Below, piece after piece: positions 28,542 through 38,609 of a stretch of DNA of 54,404 nt (the first letter of the stretch is position 1; each line of letters begins with the position of its first letter). This stretch comes from a virus. The translations under genes and the position numbers were made by a program. Under the pieces are notes generated by a model, which was not told where the DNA came from, ran no database searches, and saw only the letters and a list, made by a program, of their open reading frames with translations. The DNA lies in the IMG/VR virus record IMGVR_UViG_3300043446_000267, positions 1 to 54,404 of that record, one strand, 5' to 3'.

Positions 28542-31500
28542 TTACTTACTTATCTGTAGTTCAGATGGGGTCAATGCAGAAATAACTGTAATGTCTGTTG
28601 CTTTGGCGGCATTAACAAAAATTTCATAAGGTGCTGAACGAATCTCGTACAACTCACCAAATTTTAAATTAGGGTCATTAGGAACTAATACGACAGAGTT
28701 CACTAAATCACCAATTGCACTATGAAGATACGCACTCAATTCTGAGAAATAGAAGGTATCTCCAAAGTTCCATTTGTCGATACTAAAATATTTGTTCATC
28801 TCGTTCAATACTGCCGAACGAATTTCACTATCACTTGCAGTAGTTGAAGATGACTTAATAACTTTAATTGTAGCTCTCAATGCAGGATCTGCCTTTGATC
28901 CAAACAAAGGTTTAAATCTTACACTGTTAATAATCACGCTATCAGTCAACATCTTGTAGTCATCTACTTTACCATATGACTGGCGAAGTTCGTTGATATC
29001 TGGAACTGAGGGTTCCATCACAACTCCAGTAGAATCTTGAATCCAATTCTGATACTGAGTGTAATAGCTTTGAGTTACAACATACAAATCAATGATATTA
29101 CTTGTAGCTGGATCGATACGTGTAGTATTGGGGCTAGTATGTTTGTATTGGAAATGAAGACCTTGACGTCCGTAACCTGCTCTATAGTTAGCAATTTCAT
29201 CTACTGTAACAATATTCTCAACTGTTGCACTTTCATTGATAATATAAAACTTATTGTCAGGGTATGTATAGAACACTTGACCAACACTAAACTCATACTT
29301 TACGTTTTCGATTGCTGACTTTGTTGTGTAGTTATAAACTACCTCATCTGACGGTACCATTAAGTAGCGAGTCAACATATTTGCATCTAATGCTTGTTTG
29401 AAGAAAACAAAAGTAGATGTGTTTGCACCACCGAAACTAAATCCAGTTATTCTGCTGAAGAAGTCAGGGTCAGTTAGTACAAACTTATTGTTGATGTCTC
29501 TAGAGGAAATTTCTACAGCGTAATCATCTACATAACCATCAGACTCAACATACATTCCGACAACGTTCAATGTTGTATCTCCAATCAATGAATTATTGCT
29601 GTTAGGTTGGCTGTTAGATTTAAGAATGTTAACATGGTCTTGTAACAGTTTACCAGACAATGGGTCGTAAACAATCTTATCTGAATCATATGTAAATCTA
29701 ATTTCTCTTACACTACCAAAATAGTATGCGATAGACTTGTATGTGACCAAATATCTGTCAGTACCAACACATTGGAAGTTGACGAAATATCCTGAATTAG
29801 GATATCCAGTAACACTCCAGCGAGTTTGTGTTGCTAACAAAGAATTTTCAAATGAAAGACTAAAACTTTGATTTGATACTGCTCTAGTTATACACTCTTG
29901 TATAACAGAGTTTGGAATAGTATTACTGAATGATGGTATTACAGAACTTGCAATAGCACCTTCAGGTACAGAAACATTCAATGATACTGGACCTTTGCCA
30001 TTAGACAAATTACCCAAACCGTTGTTATAACCGTCAGTAACTACACCCATCACAGTTGCCCATATATGAGTTTTTGTATTTGGAGTTACCAAACCACTAA
30101 CTAAACGATTCCTATCATCAAAGTATTTACCTGCAGGTGCAGTGAATTTAATCAATGCCCCAGGTGATATGTAACGTGATGTGCTAGAACTATATGATCC
30201 TAATGGAATAGGACCGTTAGTAGTTCTAAAATAGCCAGTCGCTTCTAATGCGGATAAACTAGTTTGATGCCATAATACTGGAGTATATGAACCCACGCCT
30301 AATGTCTCTTGTAAGTCATAGCGTGTATAGTTCTGAACATAGTACTGCAATACTCTATGTCCCTGCAAAACTTTTGCTAAATTTTGAGTAAAGAACGAGG
30401 CGATATCGTTCGTACTTGTAAATGTGAAGTTTAGATAACCATCATTTTCATCAACATATAAACCACCGTCATCCGCAAAATTATTAGTACTTGAATACTT
30501 TGCAGTTGGATCTAGTAAATCTAAGTTGCGAGACACACCTACACTCGAACGGTTCAACGCTTTTGATTTGATGATTGAACTATACAATGTGTATGGAAAG
30601 TTGTTATAATCTTCTCCGTTTACCATACGGTTTTGCGTATAATAACGAGTAGGTGCACGTTCTTTAATGCTTGCCAAACTTTCACGAGTTTGTGCATTGG
30701 TTACAGGTAACTGTAAATCTAATGTTAGTGTTAACGTTTCTGTACGGTTTGTTCTGCTAACATACGGAATGTCGATAGTAACGTTTTGTAATTCAGTTGG
30801 GTCAATAGAATATTCCATCGCATTACCATAACGAACAAAAGCTCTGAAACTACCAACAGGAATTTTACTGAAAACACCGTCGCCAAAACTATAGCTTACT
30901 TGGTCGTTGAATCCAGAGACAACTGAGAATAGTGTTCTAGTTCCACTGTTAGTTTGCAAGTAGTTATTTGCGTAAACGCTATCAACTTGGTCCCATTTAG
31001 TTAGAGAACCAGTTAAAGTGTCTACTTCATATAACCAAGTATCAGTATCATTAATATACTGAATAGGGATATCTACTACTTGATTACTAATACGTTGATT
31101 GACTGTGAAATCATATGTCTGTAATGTACCTTGTTTAAAGTAAACAAAGAAGCCTGTGTTTGGACTTCCATATCCTAAATTGTCATTGCGATATAGCATA
31201 TTGAAAATGCCATTAGGTGCAGGTGGTACTTCATATACATATTCTTCATTCAAACTGGTGGTACTTACTACCTCAAAATCAGTGTTTGTACCATTTATTT
31301 GTGCAGTGAACTTGAATGCCGGTAATGTATTAGTTGTCAAGTTAACTGTATATTCATCTGTCTTAATACCTAAAATAGTATTTGAATGCCCAGGGCGACC
31401 AACACGTTGAGTATTAATCATAGTAGAATTCAATACGGAGTTAAACTGTTCTTGCCAATTTGGGTTACTAGGATCATTCCAAAGAATAGTCAAATTATTA

Positions 31501-31910
31501 AGGAATAACCCGTTAATATCTTTAACTTGCTCAGTGGTTTTAACACTTGTTACTTTCAAGAAACCTTGACCAGCAATGTTTCGTTTTGGATTGTACCCGA
31601 CTAAATTTGCAAGTTTAATAACAGAATCTCTACGCTCTGCTGTATCGATAAAGTTCTCACGGGCATTTAAGTCATTGCGGAAAGCAAGTGCTTGACCCAT
31701 GAAAGCGATAACGTCAAGCAACGCTACAAACTCAGAACTCTCTGTGTAATCGTTGAAAGTTTCGGGGTAGTTAAGTCGCAAGTAATCAATGAAACTCTTA
31801 CGCAGGGTTTCATAATCATAGCTTTGTAGGTCGGCTTGACTGAACGTTTGGTAGATTGCCTTCCAATCGTTGACGCCGAATATTGATGTTTGTCGTGAAG
31901 ATGTAGCCAT
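28542..31910 (-). CDS. 6: Baseplate wedge protein gp6
   Basis: This is a 1122-aa protein. The N-terminus is diagnostic of T4 gp6: FSQADLQSYDYETLRKSFID, then LNYPETFNDYTESSEFVALL and NDLNARENFIDTAERRDSV. Gp6 forms the inner ring of the baseplate that holds the wedges together. It is larger than T4 gp6 (about 660 aa), with an expanded beta-rich middle and a C-terminal half. It sits between gp25 and the giant protein as in the T4 order (25-6-7). A GATAAATA late promoter and a GAGA ribosome site lie in the short leader. Confidence 0.9.
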   Translation of the reverse strand: MATSSRQTSIFGVNDWKAIYQTFSQADLQSYDYETLRKSFIDYLRLNYPETFNDYTESSEFVALLDVIAFMGQALAFRNDLNARENFIDTAERRDSVIKLANLVGYNPKRNIAGQGFLKVTSVKTTEQVKDINGLFLNNLTILWNDPSNPNWQEQFNSVLNSTMINTQRVGRPGHSNTILGIKTDEYTVNLTTNTLPAFKFTAQINGTNTDFEVVSTTSLNEEYVYEVPPAPNGIFNMLYRNDNLGYGSPNTGFFVYFKQGTLQTYDFTVNQRISNQVVDIPIQYINDTDTWLYEVDTLTGSLTKWDQVDSVYANNYLQTNSGTRTLFSVVSGFNDQVSYSFGDGVFSKIPVGSFRAFVRYGNAMEYSIDPTELQNVTIDIPYVSRTNRTETLTLTLDLQLPVTNAQTRESLASIKERAPTRYYTQNRMVNGEDYNNFPYTLYSSIIKSKALNRSSVGVSRNLDLLDPTAKYSSTNNFADDGGLYVDENDGYLNFTFTSTNDIASFFTQNLAKVLQGHRVLQYYVQNYTRYDLQETLGVGSYTPVLWHQTSLSALEATGYFRTTNGPIPLGSYSSSTSRYISPGALIKFTAPAGKYFDDRNRLVSGLVTPNTKTHIWATVMGVVTDGYNNGLGNLSNGKGPVSLNVSVPEGAIASSVIPSFSNTIPNSVIQECITRAVSNQSFSLSFENSLLATQTRWSVTGYPNSGYFVNFQCVGTDRYLVTYKSIAYYFGSVREIRFTYDSDKIVYDPLSGKLLQDHVNILKSNSQPNSNNSLIGDTTLNVVGMYVESDGYVDDYAVEISSRDINNKFVLTDPDFFSRITGFSFGGANTSTFVFFKQALDANMLTRYLMVPSDEVVYNYTTKSAIENVKYEFSVGQVFYTYPDNKFYIINESATVENIVTVDEIANYRAGYGRQGLHFQYKHTSPNTTRIDPATSNIIDLYVVTQSYYTQYQNWIQDSTGVVMEPSVPDINELRQSYGKVDDYKMLTDSVIINSVRFKPLFGSKADPALRATIKVIKSSSTTASDSEIRSAVLNEMNKYFSIDKWNFGDTFYFSELSAYLHSAIGDLVNSVVLVPNDPNLKFGELYEIRSAPYEIFVNAAKATDITVISALTPSELQISK

Positions 31911-31927
31911 ATCTATTCTCTTTTATG

Positions 31928-31935
31928 TATTTATC
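31928..31935 (-). promoter_or_regulatory. Late promoter motif GATAAATA upstream of gp6
   Basis: The motif matches TATAAATA at 7 of 8 positions. The predicted start lies about 12 bases before the gp6 ATG, with AAGAGAAT between, so this is a short-leader late transcript. Confidence 0.6.
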
Positions 31936-31954
31936 ATACAAAAATATGGCGTTT

Positions 31955-32401
31955 TTAGACTCCGAATGCTTTGCTTGCTTGTTGGTCGAAATAAATTGAT
32001 AGAGATTTTGCTTCGTTAAATGGGGCGATTGCCATCTCTACTTCAAGTAAAATCCCATTATCTTGGGGGTATGCACTGACGTTCCCTAGTATGATCCTAG
32101 GGTCTAATTTAGCCATTCTACGAATTTCATTCTGAATCTGAATTTGGACGTCTTCTACGTTTGGTTCAAATATGAATCCCCAGAGTGTTGTACCGTAACT
32201 GGGTTGTCCGGGCTTTTGTCCCAGTGGAATGTTTAACGAGTTCAAGAAATCCTGAATAACTAATTGCTCATCAGTAAGACGAAACTTCTTACTGAAGCCT
32301 ATTAAATTAGTTTGTCCCATACCACCATCAATACCCGGTTGTATTGTGGGTTGCTGTATTTGACCTACGTGCTGAGTTGAGAATCCTGAAAAAGTTGGCA
32401 T
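31955..32401 (-). CDS. 25: Baseplate wedge subunit gp25
   Basis: This is a 148-aa protein of the gp25-like (GPW_gp25) family: QDFLNSLNIPLGQKPGQPSY, TTLWGFIFEPN, then IQNEIRRMAKLDPRI. Gp25 is a conserved wedge component that contacts gp6 and nucleates sheath assembly. The length is close to T4 gp25 (132 aa). The gene order 5-25-6 is as in T4. Confidence 0.9.
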   Translation of the reverse strand: MPTFSGFSTQHVGQIQQPTIQPGIDGGMGQTNLIGFSKKFRLTDEQLVIQDFLNSLNIPLGQKPGQPSYGTTLWGFIFEPNVEDVQIQIQNEIRRMAKLDPRIILGNVSAYPQDNGILLEVEMAIAPFNEAKSLSIYFDQQASKAFGV

Positions 32402-32417
32402 ATTAATTCCTATACAA

Positions 32418-32425
32418 TATTTATG
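32418..32425 (-). promoter_or_regulatory. Late promoter motif CATAAATA upstream of gp25
   Basis: CATAAATA matches the T4 late consensus at 7 of 8 positions and lies in the 29-bp gap between gp5 and gp25. The predicted leader is about 11 bases, with only a weak GGAAT ribosome site. Confidence 0.55.
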
Positions 32426-32430
32426 TACCG

Positions 32431-35400
32431 TTAAACGTTTCGCATTTCGCTTCTAATAGTTTCCCACTTCTGTGCTGATTCTTTGAAAGATGCTTCTGCT
32501 GTTTTTGTTTCAGGTGCGTCTGGTCCAAACTTAGATTTGGCATCCCAGTATGCTTTTCTAGTCGCAAAGTAGTTATCTTCTTCTTTGTCCAAATCTGCTT
32601 TCAATTTATCGTATTTCTCGGCTTCTGCTTTAGTTGGTACTTTGATTTTAAATGAACCAAAACTCAATGCAGGAATCTTAGGGTCTCCTAGCAATGCTTT
32701 AGATTTTTCTTTGACTGAATCAAAACTACTTGTTGCTTCTGCTACTGTAGGTAGTTTAATATCTAAAGGTCCACCTGAAGTAATGGAACCAATAGAAGCA
32801 TTTAATTTAGACATGGCGCCTGCACCCATGCCAGCTTGAGCAAGGCTCATCAACCCTGATTTTGTCGATGACAATGTTGAGCCCACAGAATCTAGTGACG
32901 GTGCTGAATTTCCTGAAGTTAAACTTCCAAGTTTGTCACCGGTTGCTTTTGCCATATTATATAATGAGCCGGCAGCACCTACAGCAGTTGATACGCCTCC
33001 GTTTACTGCTGCCATTGTACTAGATGATGCTCCTGCAATCGCATTTGATGCAAATGTTTTAACACCATCTAACGTTTTTGGCAGACTATCAATCATACTC
33101 TTAGGGTTTAATCCCGATACAATGTTCTTTGTTGCATTTAGTCCACCTGGCAAGTTAGATAATCCTGAACTATCACTTGCTCCCGTCTTGGCTGCTTCTT
33201 TAATCTCATCCGCTGAAGCCCCTGCTTTAGCTGCGGCTTCTTCGGCTGCTTCAGCGTTTACTTTGTTTAAGTTAACAGGTACTTTAGATTTCAATGTTTT
33301 AAACATTCCAGTAACTTTTGCGAATGCGCCAGCGGCTGCACCCTTTAAGCTATCTAATGTATTGCTCCCCTCAGTTGCTAGTGATCCAAGTCCACTTGTG
33401 ACCTTATCCGCCAAACCAGCAGCAAATTTGCCAGCTGCCATTAGCTCCGACGGTGCCCCAGAATTTAAGTTGTTTAAACTAGGTAGACCTTCTGGCATTT
33501 TTAATCCCAAGCCACCTGCACCTGATGTTAGGCTCTTTGCATAATCTAAAGCAGGACCAGTGCCAACTGATGCCGCTGTCATAATCAAACCGGCAGTTTG
33601 TGTAGGACTTTCATTTCCAGTAATTGCACCTGCATCTTTCAACTCTTTTTCTGCATTACTCATTAAACCGCATTGAGCACTAATCTGTGCATCTAAGTTT
33701 TTAGTAAAATCTTTATAGTTGTTGATGCCATCTTTACCAGTAAACAAGTTAGTTGGCATAGCTTCTTCTAATGATTTGCCTGAAGCTAATGCCTTGTTAA
33801 CAATAGCATCTGCTCCTGGCTTTAAAGTACCGACACTCGCTAATTGAGTAGCATTTAAACCAAACTTACCTACAACTGCTTCAGGTGTACTAGACCCTGA
33901 ACCAAACAGATTAGATACTGAACCTAATGACAGTGACATTAAACCGTTTTGTCCATTTCCTGAACTAGTTTGTGCTTGACCTTTTACTCCTGAGCCTGAC
34001 TTAACTTGTTCTGCCGCAGGGCCTGTTGCAGCATTAACTGCTGCCTGTGATACCATTACACTAGTCGTATTCTTATCTAGTGTAGAACTTGCCGCCTGTG
34101 GACTACGCACAGTAGATGCAAGAGATGGATTAGTTGGATTTGCAGGTGCTGCCGGAACAGCATTGTTTGCTGCCTGAACAGATGCTGAGGGTGCTGCCGG
34201 AAAAGCTGCATCAGCACTTAGATTAACTTTAACATCAACACCCAAACCTAAATCTGCCCATGGCATATGAGCAGGTGCTCTGCTTACGATACTTTCTAAT
34301 TTACCTGGTGCGGCAGCATAACCTTTCTTACCATCGTATAATGTATCAGTATGCTTAATGACGGGTAACGTTTTAACTGCTCCAGGTGTTAGTGGAGATG
34401 AACCTGTATTGAGATTGACCTTTGATCCGTTAACATATGTTGTACCGCCGGCGGCAAAACCAGCTGATGCGCCGGCAGAAAATGCCATACCCCCGTCTAC
34501 TTTAACAGTATGGTCTCCTGTAGTGTGTTGGTTAAATTTAGCACCAACTTTCAACGTTGAATCTTTTTCACTTTCAGTATAGATGTTTTCTGCTTTGACT
34601 GTTAGATTCTTTGTGGCATGTATATTAATGTTATTATCTGCGTGTAAGTTCAAATCACCTTGTGTTCTTACGTTGAAACTGTTAGTTGAGTAGATATCAA
34701 CAGTACCTTCTTTGCCCAATTCAACCCAGCTTTGACCATTAGAGTGAATGATGAACAATGCTTCTGCTGTATCATTCATCATAATCTGATGTCCACTAGC
34801 AGTTCTTAATCTAAGTAACTGGTCTGCACCTGATTGGTCTCCGTCATCTAAAACAATAGAATGTCCACCTCTGCGACCGGCAATTTTTAATTTTTCTGCA
34901 CTTGCTGATTTAGCGGCGTCTTTAATAGACGAATCATCATATCCACCTTCATATATAGGTCTACCAGGACTACTCAAACCGATAACTCTACTTGGACTTT
35001 CACGCATTGCATTGCTACCGATAGTTCCCCTGTCGGCATCACGCAACAAACCTTGTTTGTTTAAAATGGCGGCTTGATAACTATGAATAGGTCTTGCTTC
35101 GCTAGTTGTTTCAGTGCTACCTGCAAGTTTACTATTACCTTTATTAACTTCCGAAACTGGTAGTCTCTTTGCACCACCGTATGAATCTGCTTCACTTTCA
35201 TTAGCTGTAATATTAGTTGAAGAACCAATAGCAGGCACCATGTGATTGTACCCTGATTCAGGAATACAACCAATGTAATATCCAAAGTTAGCGTCACCGT
35301 TTACAAAGATACAAACTACTTTTGTGCCAACGTCAGGTGGAGTAGCCCAGAATCCGTATGCGTGTGGGTTGTTAACATATGATCCGTGACCAGAACTATC

Positions 35401-35643
35401 GCCTGCTGCCGGTGATGTTGCACCGAAGAAAGGGCTCATATAACTAACAGTGACCCAGCTATTTCCATCATCTGAATCAGATTTTCCTGCGTCTTCTATA
35501 AAGACTTGAATTCTCCCGGCTTTTTGCGGGTCTATGTTATTTTTCACTATCCCAATAAGTGGATAGTTACGTGTGACTGCGCCGCCTTTGTCGTTCTTAA
35601 ACGCCTGCGTAGTACCTCTAACTTTTGTAATATTTTCACTCAT
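32431..35643 (-). CDS. 5: Baseplate hub/spike protein gp5 without a recognisable lysozyme domain
   Basis: This is a 1070-aa protein. The N-terminal OB-fold (VgrG/gp5 type) is visible in NYPLIGIVKNNIDPQKAGRI, then GFWATPPDVGTKVVCIFV and GYYIGCIPESGYNH. At ~270-360 comes the hub-spike transition and beta-helix: GGHSIVLDDGD, SGHQIMMNDTAEALFIIHS, FNVRTQGDLNLHADNNINIH. The T4 lysozyme domain that lies between these parts in T4 gp5 is absent. The C-terminal ~600 residues are an A/S/G-rich extension with heptad-like segments and no recognised domain. Peptidoglycan cleavage is probably supplied by the tape measure protein's transglycosylase domain instead. Confidence 0.85.
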   Translation of the reverse strand: MSENITKVRGTTQAFKNDKGGAVTRNYPLIGIVKNNIDPQKAGRIQVFIEDAGKSDSDDGNSWVTVSYMSPFFGATSPAAGDSSGHGSYVNNPHAYGFWATPPDVGTKVVCIFVNGDANFGYYIGCIPESGYNHMVPAIGSSTNITANESEADSYGGAKRLPVSEVNKGNSKLAGSTETTSEARPIHSYQAAILNKQGLLRDADRGTIGSNAMRESPSRVIGLSSPGRPIYEGGYDDSSIKDAAKSASAEKLKIAGRRGGHSIVLDDGDQSGADQLLRLRTASGHQIMMNDTAEALFIIHSNGQSWVELGKEGTVDIYSTNSFNVRTQGDLNLHADNNINIHATKNLTVKAENIYTESEKDSTLKVGAKFNQHTTGDHTVKVDGGMAFSAGASAGFAAGGTTYVNGSKVNLNTGSSPLTPGAVKTLPVIKHTDTLYDGKKGYAAAPGKLESIVSRAPAHMPWADLGLGVDVKVNLSADAAFPAAPSASVQAANNAVPAAPANPTNPSLASTVRSPQAASSTLDKNTTSVMVSQAAVNAATGPAAEQVKSGSGVKGQAQTSSGNGQNGLMSLSLGSVSNLFGSGSSTPEAVVGKFGLNATQLASVGTLKPGADAIVNKALASGKSLEEAMPTNLFTGKDGINNYKDFTKNLDAQISAQCGLMSNAEKELKDAGAITGNESPTQTAGLIMTAASVGTGPALDYAKSLTSGAGGLGLKMPEGLPSLNNLNSGAPSELMAAGKFAAGLADKVTSGLGSLATEGSNTLDSLKGAAAGAFAKVTGMFKTLKSKVPVNLNKVNAEAAEEAAAKAGASADEIKEAAKTGASDSSGLSNLPGGLNATKNIVSGLNPKSMIDSLPKTLDGVKTFASNAIAGASSSTMAAVNGGVSTAVGAAGSLYNMAKATGDKLGSLTSGNSAPSLDSVGSTLSSTKSGLMSLAQAGMGAGAMSKLNASIGSITSGGPLDIKLPTVAEATSSFDSVKEKSKALLGDPKIPALSFGSFKIKVPTKAEAEKYDKLKADLDKEEDNYFATRKAYWDAKSKFGPDAPETKTAEASFKESAQKWETIRSEMRNV

Positions 35644-35654
35644 TGTTTCACCTT

Positions 35655-38306
35655 TTATCTGTTGTAGCTTCTAGTCTTGTTAGTTGTGTCATATTCTCTT
35701 GACGCACCACGACCTTGTGAAACTACTTTCTTTTTACCAGAACTGCTGTTGTCATCATCTGGTCTTTGTTTAGAAGCTGAACTCGATGATGAATTACTAG
35801 ATCCGTTATCATAATCTCCAGTATAGTTACCCATTGCGTCAAATCCACCAATATCAGATGTATACACATTATTTCTTTCTTTGCGTGATTTTGCTTCATT
35901 TATAGCGTTATCCACTCTACGAACATCTGCTTGTGTTGCTTTAGGCGGTTTCTTCTTAGGAGCTTTCTTAGTCTGTTCTCTGCCGCTATCTTTAGTTGTT
36001 TCATTTTTCTTTGCAAATGATGCTAAGTCAGTGGCATACATTTCTATTTCTTGAGTAAATTTACCTTTACTAAATGTGCTATTAACCCATTTTAATTCAA
36101 ATGTTATACCTTTAATAGAATCTTTCACACTAGCATCGTAGTTATAATAACGAATGTTGTCATTGATTGACAATGTTCCTGCTGGAACTTCAGGATCTGT
36201 TCCAGAATTATAATCTTCCGCCGTTTTGAAATCTAGTTCTACAAAAACTTGACCGCCGTTTGCGTTAACTGTGTATCCATCAGGCCCGTAAAATTTTTCA
36301 AACACTGAATTCATTGAAGAACCTAATGTTTGTGAAAGATAATCAGGGTCTCCCATGATAGTCATTTTTCCCATTACTGTACTACCAGGGTCATACAAGT
36401 CAACAGCCAATGCATTGACTGATTCGGCAGCTTTGTTTTGTGCTCCTGTTTGATTACCTGGTTGCGGTTTATCAACTTTAGGTATAGGTGGACTACTCTC
36501 GTTAGGAGAGTTAGATACACCAGTTAAAAAGTAAAGGTTGTTGTATGTTTGCTCGTAAGAAAGAACTTCAGTGTTTTTACCAGTGTACCAGTATTCGTAC
36601 TTTTTATGTGGTCCAGGATAAGTAGAAGTTTTACTAACCATTGCAGTTCTCACAAAAGGTACAATATATCGTTGAACATAGTATGTTATTTTATAGGCGT
36701 AATCGTTGAGTACACTATCATATCCCAATACCTCAATACCAGGAGTAACAGTAAACCATGCAACTTCTGCAGGGCTTCCATTAACAGCTGGGTTATCTTC
36801 TGACAATGCTGAATCAACTTTAGTCATCATATCCTTAATGTATGAACTTTGTTTGATTACCTGTTCAACTGCCGCAACCATGTGAGAACCGGACGTTATT
36901 GTAAGGTTTCTTATTCCTTTATTAGTTGACGCCTTTCCTTCATTTGCGGGATTAGAATCTTTCGTAGATGTAGCTGAATTCATAGCTACTACTGTTTTAT
37001 ATTTTGCAAAGTCTTTAGGATCAACCATCACTGCATCTTCAATACCAGAGTTAGGTTCAAATTCTATATGATATGAATTGGCTACAATCGTAGCTTTATT
37101 TTTGTTCTTTGCCTCTTTGCGTCTTTTTTCTGCTGATGCGGCTTCCTCTTTATTCATCTTAGTAAGTAATCCGTTCTTACCAGTCAACATTTCTTTTACA
37201 GTCGATCCACTAAGTGTTGCGTTAGATCCAATTTGACCACGCTTTGCACCAAAACTTTCAGTCATACTTAAAGCAGTAGCCTGAATGTTATAGACCGTCA
37301 TTTTGCCATCAAGTTTAAATTTAAAACTTGATATTTTTAATGAGTAAAATCTTTCGAACAATGCTTGGTTGTCTGTTTTAGTACTAGCATTGTCTGAGCC
37401 GTTATATTGGTCGGCAGTAACAATTTCACCGTTCTTATCATATCCGTAAAAACGAATACCTAGTACATAAAATTGACCTAACGCATTTGCTTCTCCGTCA
37501 AACCCCGGCAATGTAGAAGATTCTTGCATTGCTTTGGCAGCAGTTGTTAATCGTGAAGTAAACGATAAACCAAAAGGTTCGTAGATGTTGAATTCAAAAG
37601 AGGCAGATTGAGCAGAGGCTGACCCTTGATCCTTTAATGACGTTATTGTTTTAAATTTTAAATCATCAATATAAAAATCTAATTCGAAACCAGGGGCTCT
37701 CTTGTTGCCGCCGGGTTCGTTTGCTAAACTATTATTGATACCACCTGATTGCGCTAGTAGATAAAATCCGTTACTATCAGAAGTACCATTACCAACCTGA
37801 GTCATACCAGAAGAAATAAATTTGTTTGATGCTTCTGGCGTTACCATATACAAACTAAGCTGGTAGTTATAACTTGAGAAATCGCTTAATGGATTATATT
37901 GTCTACGATTTGGTAATCCAACACCTTGACCAGCAGTTACGGCTTCTTTCTTTGACGGTGTTTTTTCACCTTTGTCTCCATCAGCAGTCGATGATGTATT
38001 TTGTTGAGTAGGTTGTTGTTCAGTTCCATTATCTGCTTTTGGATTTGATGACGGCGTGACTGCTTCGGGACTACTGGTGCTTTTAGCCGCAGGTGTGCTT
38101 GTTGATGCGGTGGAGGTTTCTGTTCGGACATTACTATCGTTATTAGTAGCAGTACCGTTTTCTATATTTGCATATCCTTCGTTCAGGCGTGCGGCTTTTG
38201 CTTCTAATTCTTGCTTGGTAAATTGACCAGCGAATAGTTGTTCGCCTGTCTTAGTATCTAATAGATAGTAATAATCGGCTGCACCAACGACTTCAAAACG
38301 TGCCAT
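35655..38306 (-). CDS. Large virion structural protein, probable baseplate/hub component
   Basis: This is an 883-aa protein. It opens with a short module (ARFEVVGAADYYYLLDTKTG). A low-complexity S/T/P/K linker follows at ~50-130, then NPLSDFSSYNYQLSLYMVTP, a motif I know from structural proteins of environmental T4-like phages, and a long beta-rich body. The C-terminal ~90 residues are low-complexity K/S/N-rich. It lies between gp53 and gp5, so a hub or wedge role (possibly replacing gp27, which is not otherwise seen here) is suggested by position only. The ATG at 38306 follows a GGAAT sequence. Confidence 0.6.
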   Translation of the reverse strand: MARFEVVGAADYYYLLDTKTGEQLFAGQFTKQELEAKAARLNEGYANIENGTATNNDSNVRTETSTASTSTPAAKSTSSPEAVTPSSNPKADNGTEQQPTQQNTSSTADGDKGEKTPSKKEAVTAGQGVGLPNRRQYNPLSDFSSYNYQLSLYMVTPEASNKFISSGMTQVGNGTSDSNGFYLLAQSGGINNSLANEPGGNKRAPGFELDFYIDDLKFKTITSLKDQGSASAQSASFEFNIYEPFGLSFTSRLTTAAKAMQESSTLPGFDGEANALGQFYVLGIRFYGYDKNGEIVTADQYNGSDNASTKTDNQALFERFYSLKISSFKFKLDGKMTVYNIQATALSMTESFGAKRGQIGSNATLSGSTVKEMLTGKNGLLTKMNKEEAASAEKRRKEAKNKNKATIVANSYHIEFEPNSGIEDAVMVDPKDFAKYKTVVAMNSATSTKDSNPANEGKASTNKGIRNLTITSGSHMVAAVEQVIKQSSYIKDMMTKVDSALSEDNPAVNGSPAEVAWFTVTPGIEVLGYDSVLNDYAYKITYYVQRYIVPFVRTAMVSKTSTYPGPHKKYEYWYTGKNTEVLSYEQTYNNLYFLTGVSNSPNESSPPIPKVDKPQPGNQTGAQNKAAESVNALAVDLYDPGSTVMGKMTIMGDPDYLSQTLGSSMNSVFEKFYGPDGYTVNANGGQVFVELDFKTAEDYNSGTDPEVPAGTLSINDNIRYYNYDASVKDSIKGITFELKWVNSTFSKGKFTQEIEMYATDLASFAKKNETTKDSGREQTKKAPKKKPPKATQADVRRVDNAINEAKSRKERNNVYTSDIGGFDAMGNYTGDYDNGSSNSSSSSASKQRPDDDNSSSGKKKVVSQGRGASREYDTTNKTRSYNR

Positions 38307-38309
38307 GTA

Positions 38310-38609
38310 TTATATTCCTAATGCTGTTTTTAAATTCGATAACTGAGGGATATAGATTCCAGTACCGGCAGTAAAATCAAAGAGAGGATCTTTAAGTCTG
38401 TTTGGGTTACGCTGAGAAAATACCCACCATAATCTGCTATCAGAATATAAGTCAAAGGCTAATAAATCAGGTCTCATGTGATATGTTTGTGTGATGATCC
38501 AATACGAATCTGTTTCATCTTTTGGAATTGGTCTATCAATCATTACATCTAAAAATTGACCGTTTACAAATGAACTTAAAAAATATGGACTTGCTTGTGG
38601 ATACGCCAT
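38310..38609 (-). CDS. 53: Baseplate wedge subunit gp53 (N-terminal domain only)
   Basis: This is a 99-aa protein: FVNGQFLDVMIDRPIP, DSYWIITQTYHMRPDLLAFD, LYSDSRLWWVFSQRNPN, then FTAGTGIYIP. This is the gp53-type wedge domain. T4 gp53 (196 aa) continues into a LysM domain; here the LysM is in the preceding gene. The ATG at 38609 is preferred over a TTG two codons upstream because GGAGG precedes it and it overlaps the previous stop as TAATG. Confidence 0.8.
   Translation of the reverse strand: MAYPQASPYFLSSFVNGQFLDVMIDRPIPKDETDSYWIITQTYHMRPDLLAFDLYSDSRLWWVFSQRNPNRLKDPLFDFTAGTGIYIPQLSNLKTALGI

Noticed and set aside
32933-33544. 203-aa plus-strand frame opposite gp5
   Set aside because: It is an Ala/Pro-rich shadow of the low-complexity gp5 extension; the sense gene is well supported.
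32431-35643. T4-type lysozyme domain inside gp5
   Set aside because: No Glu-8aa-Asp-5aa-Thr pattern or T4 lysozyme-like sequence is present between the OB-fold and the beta-helix.
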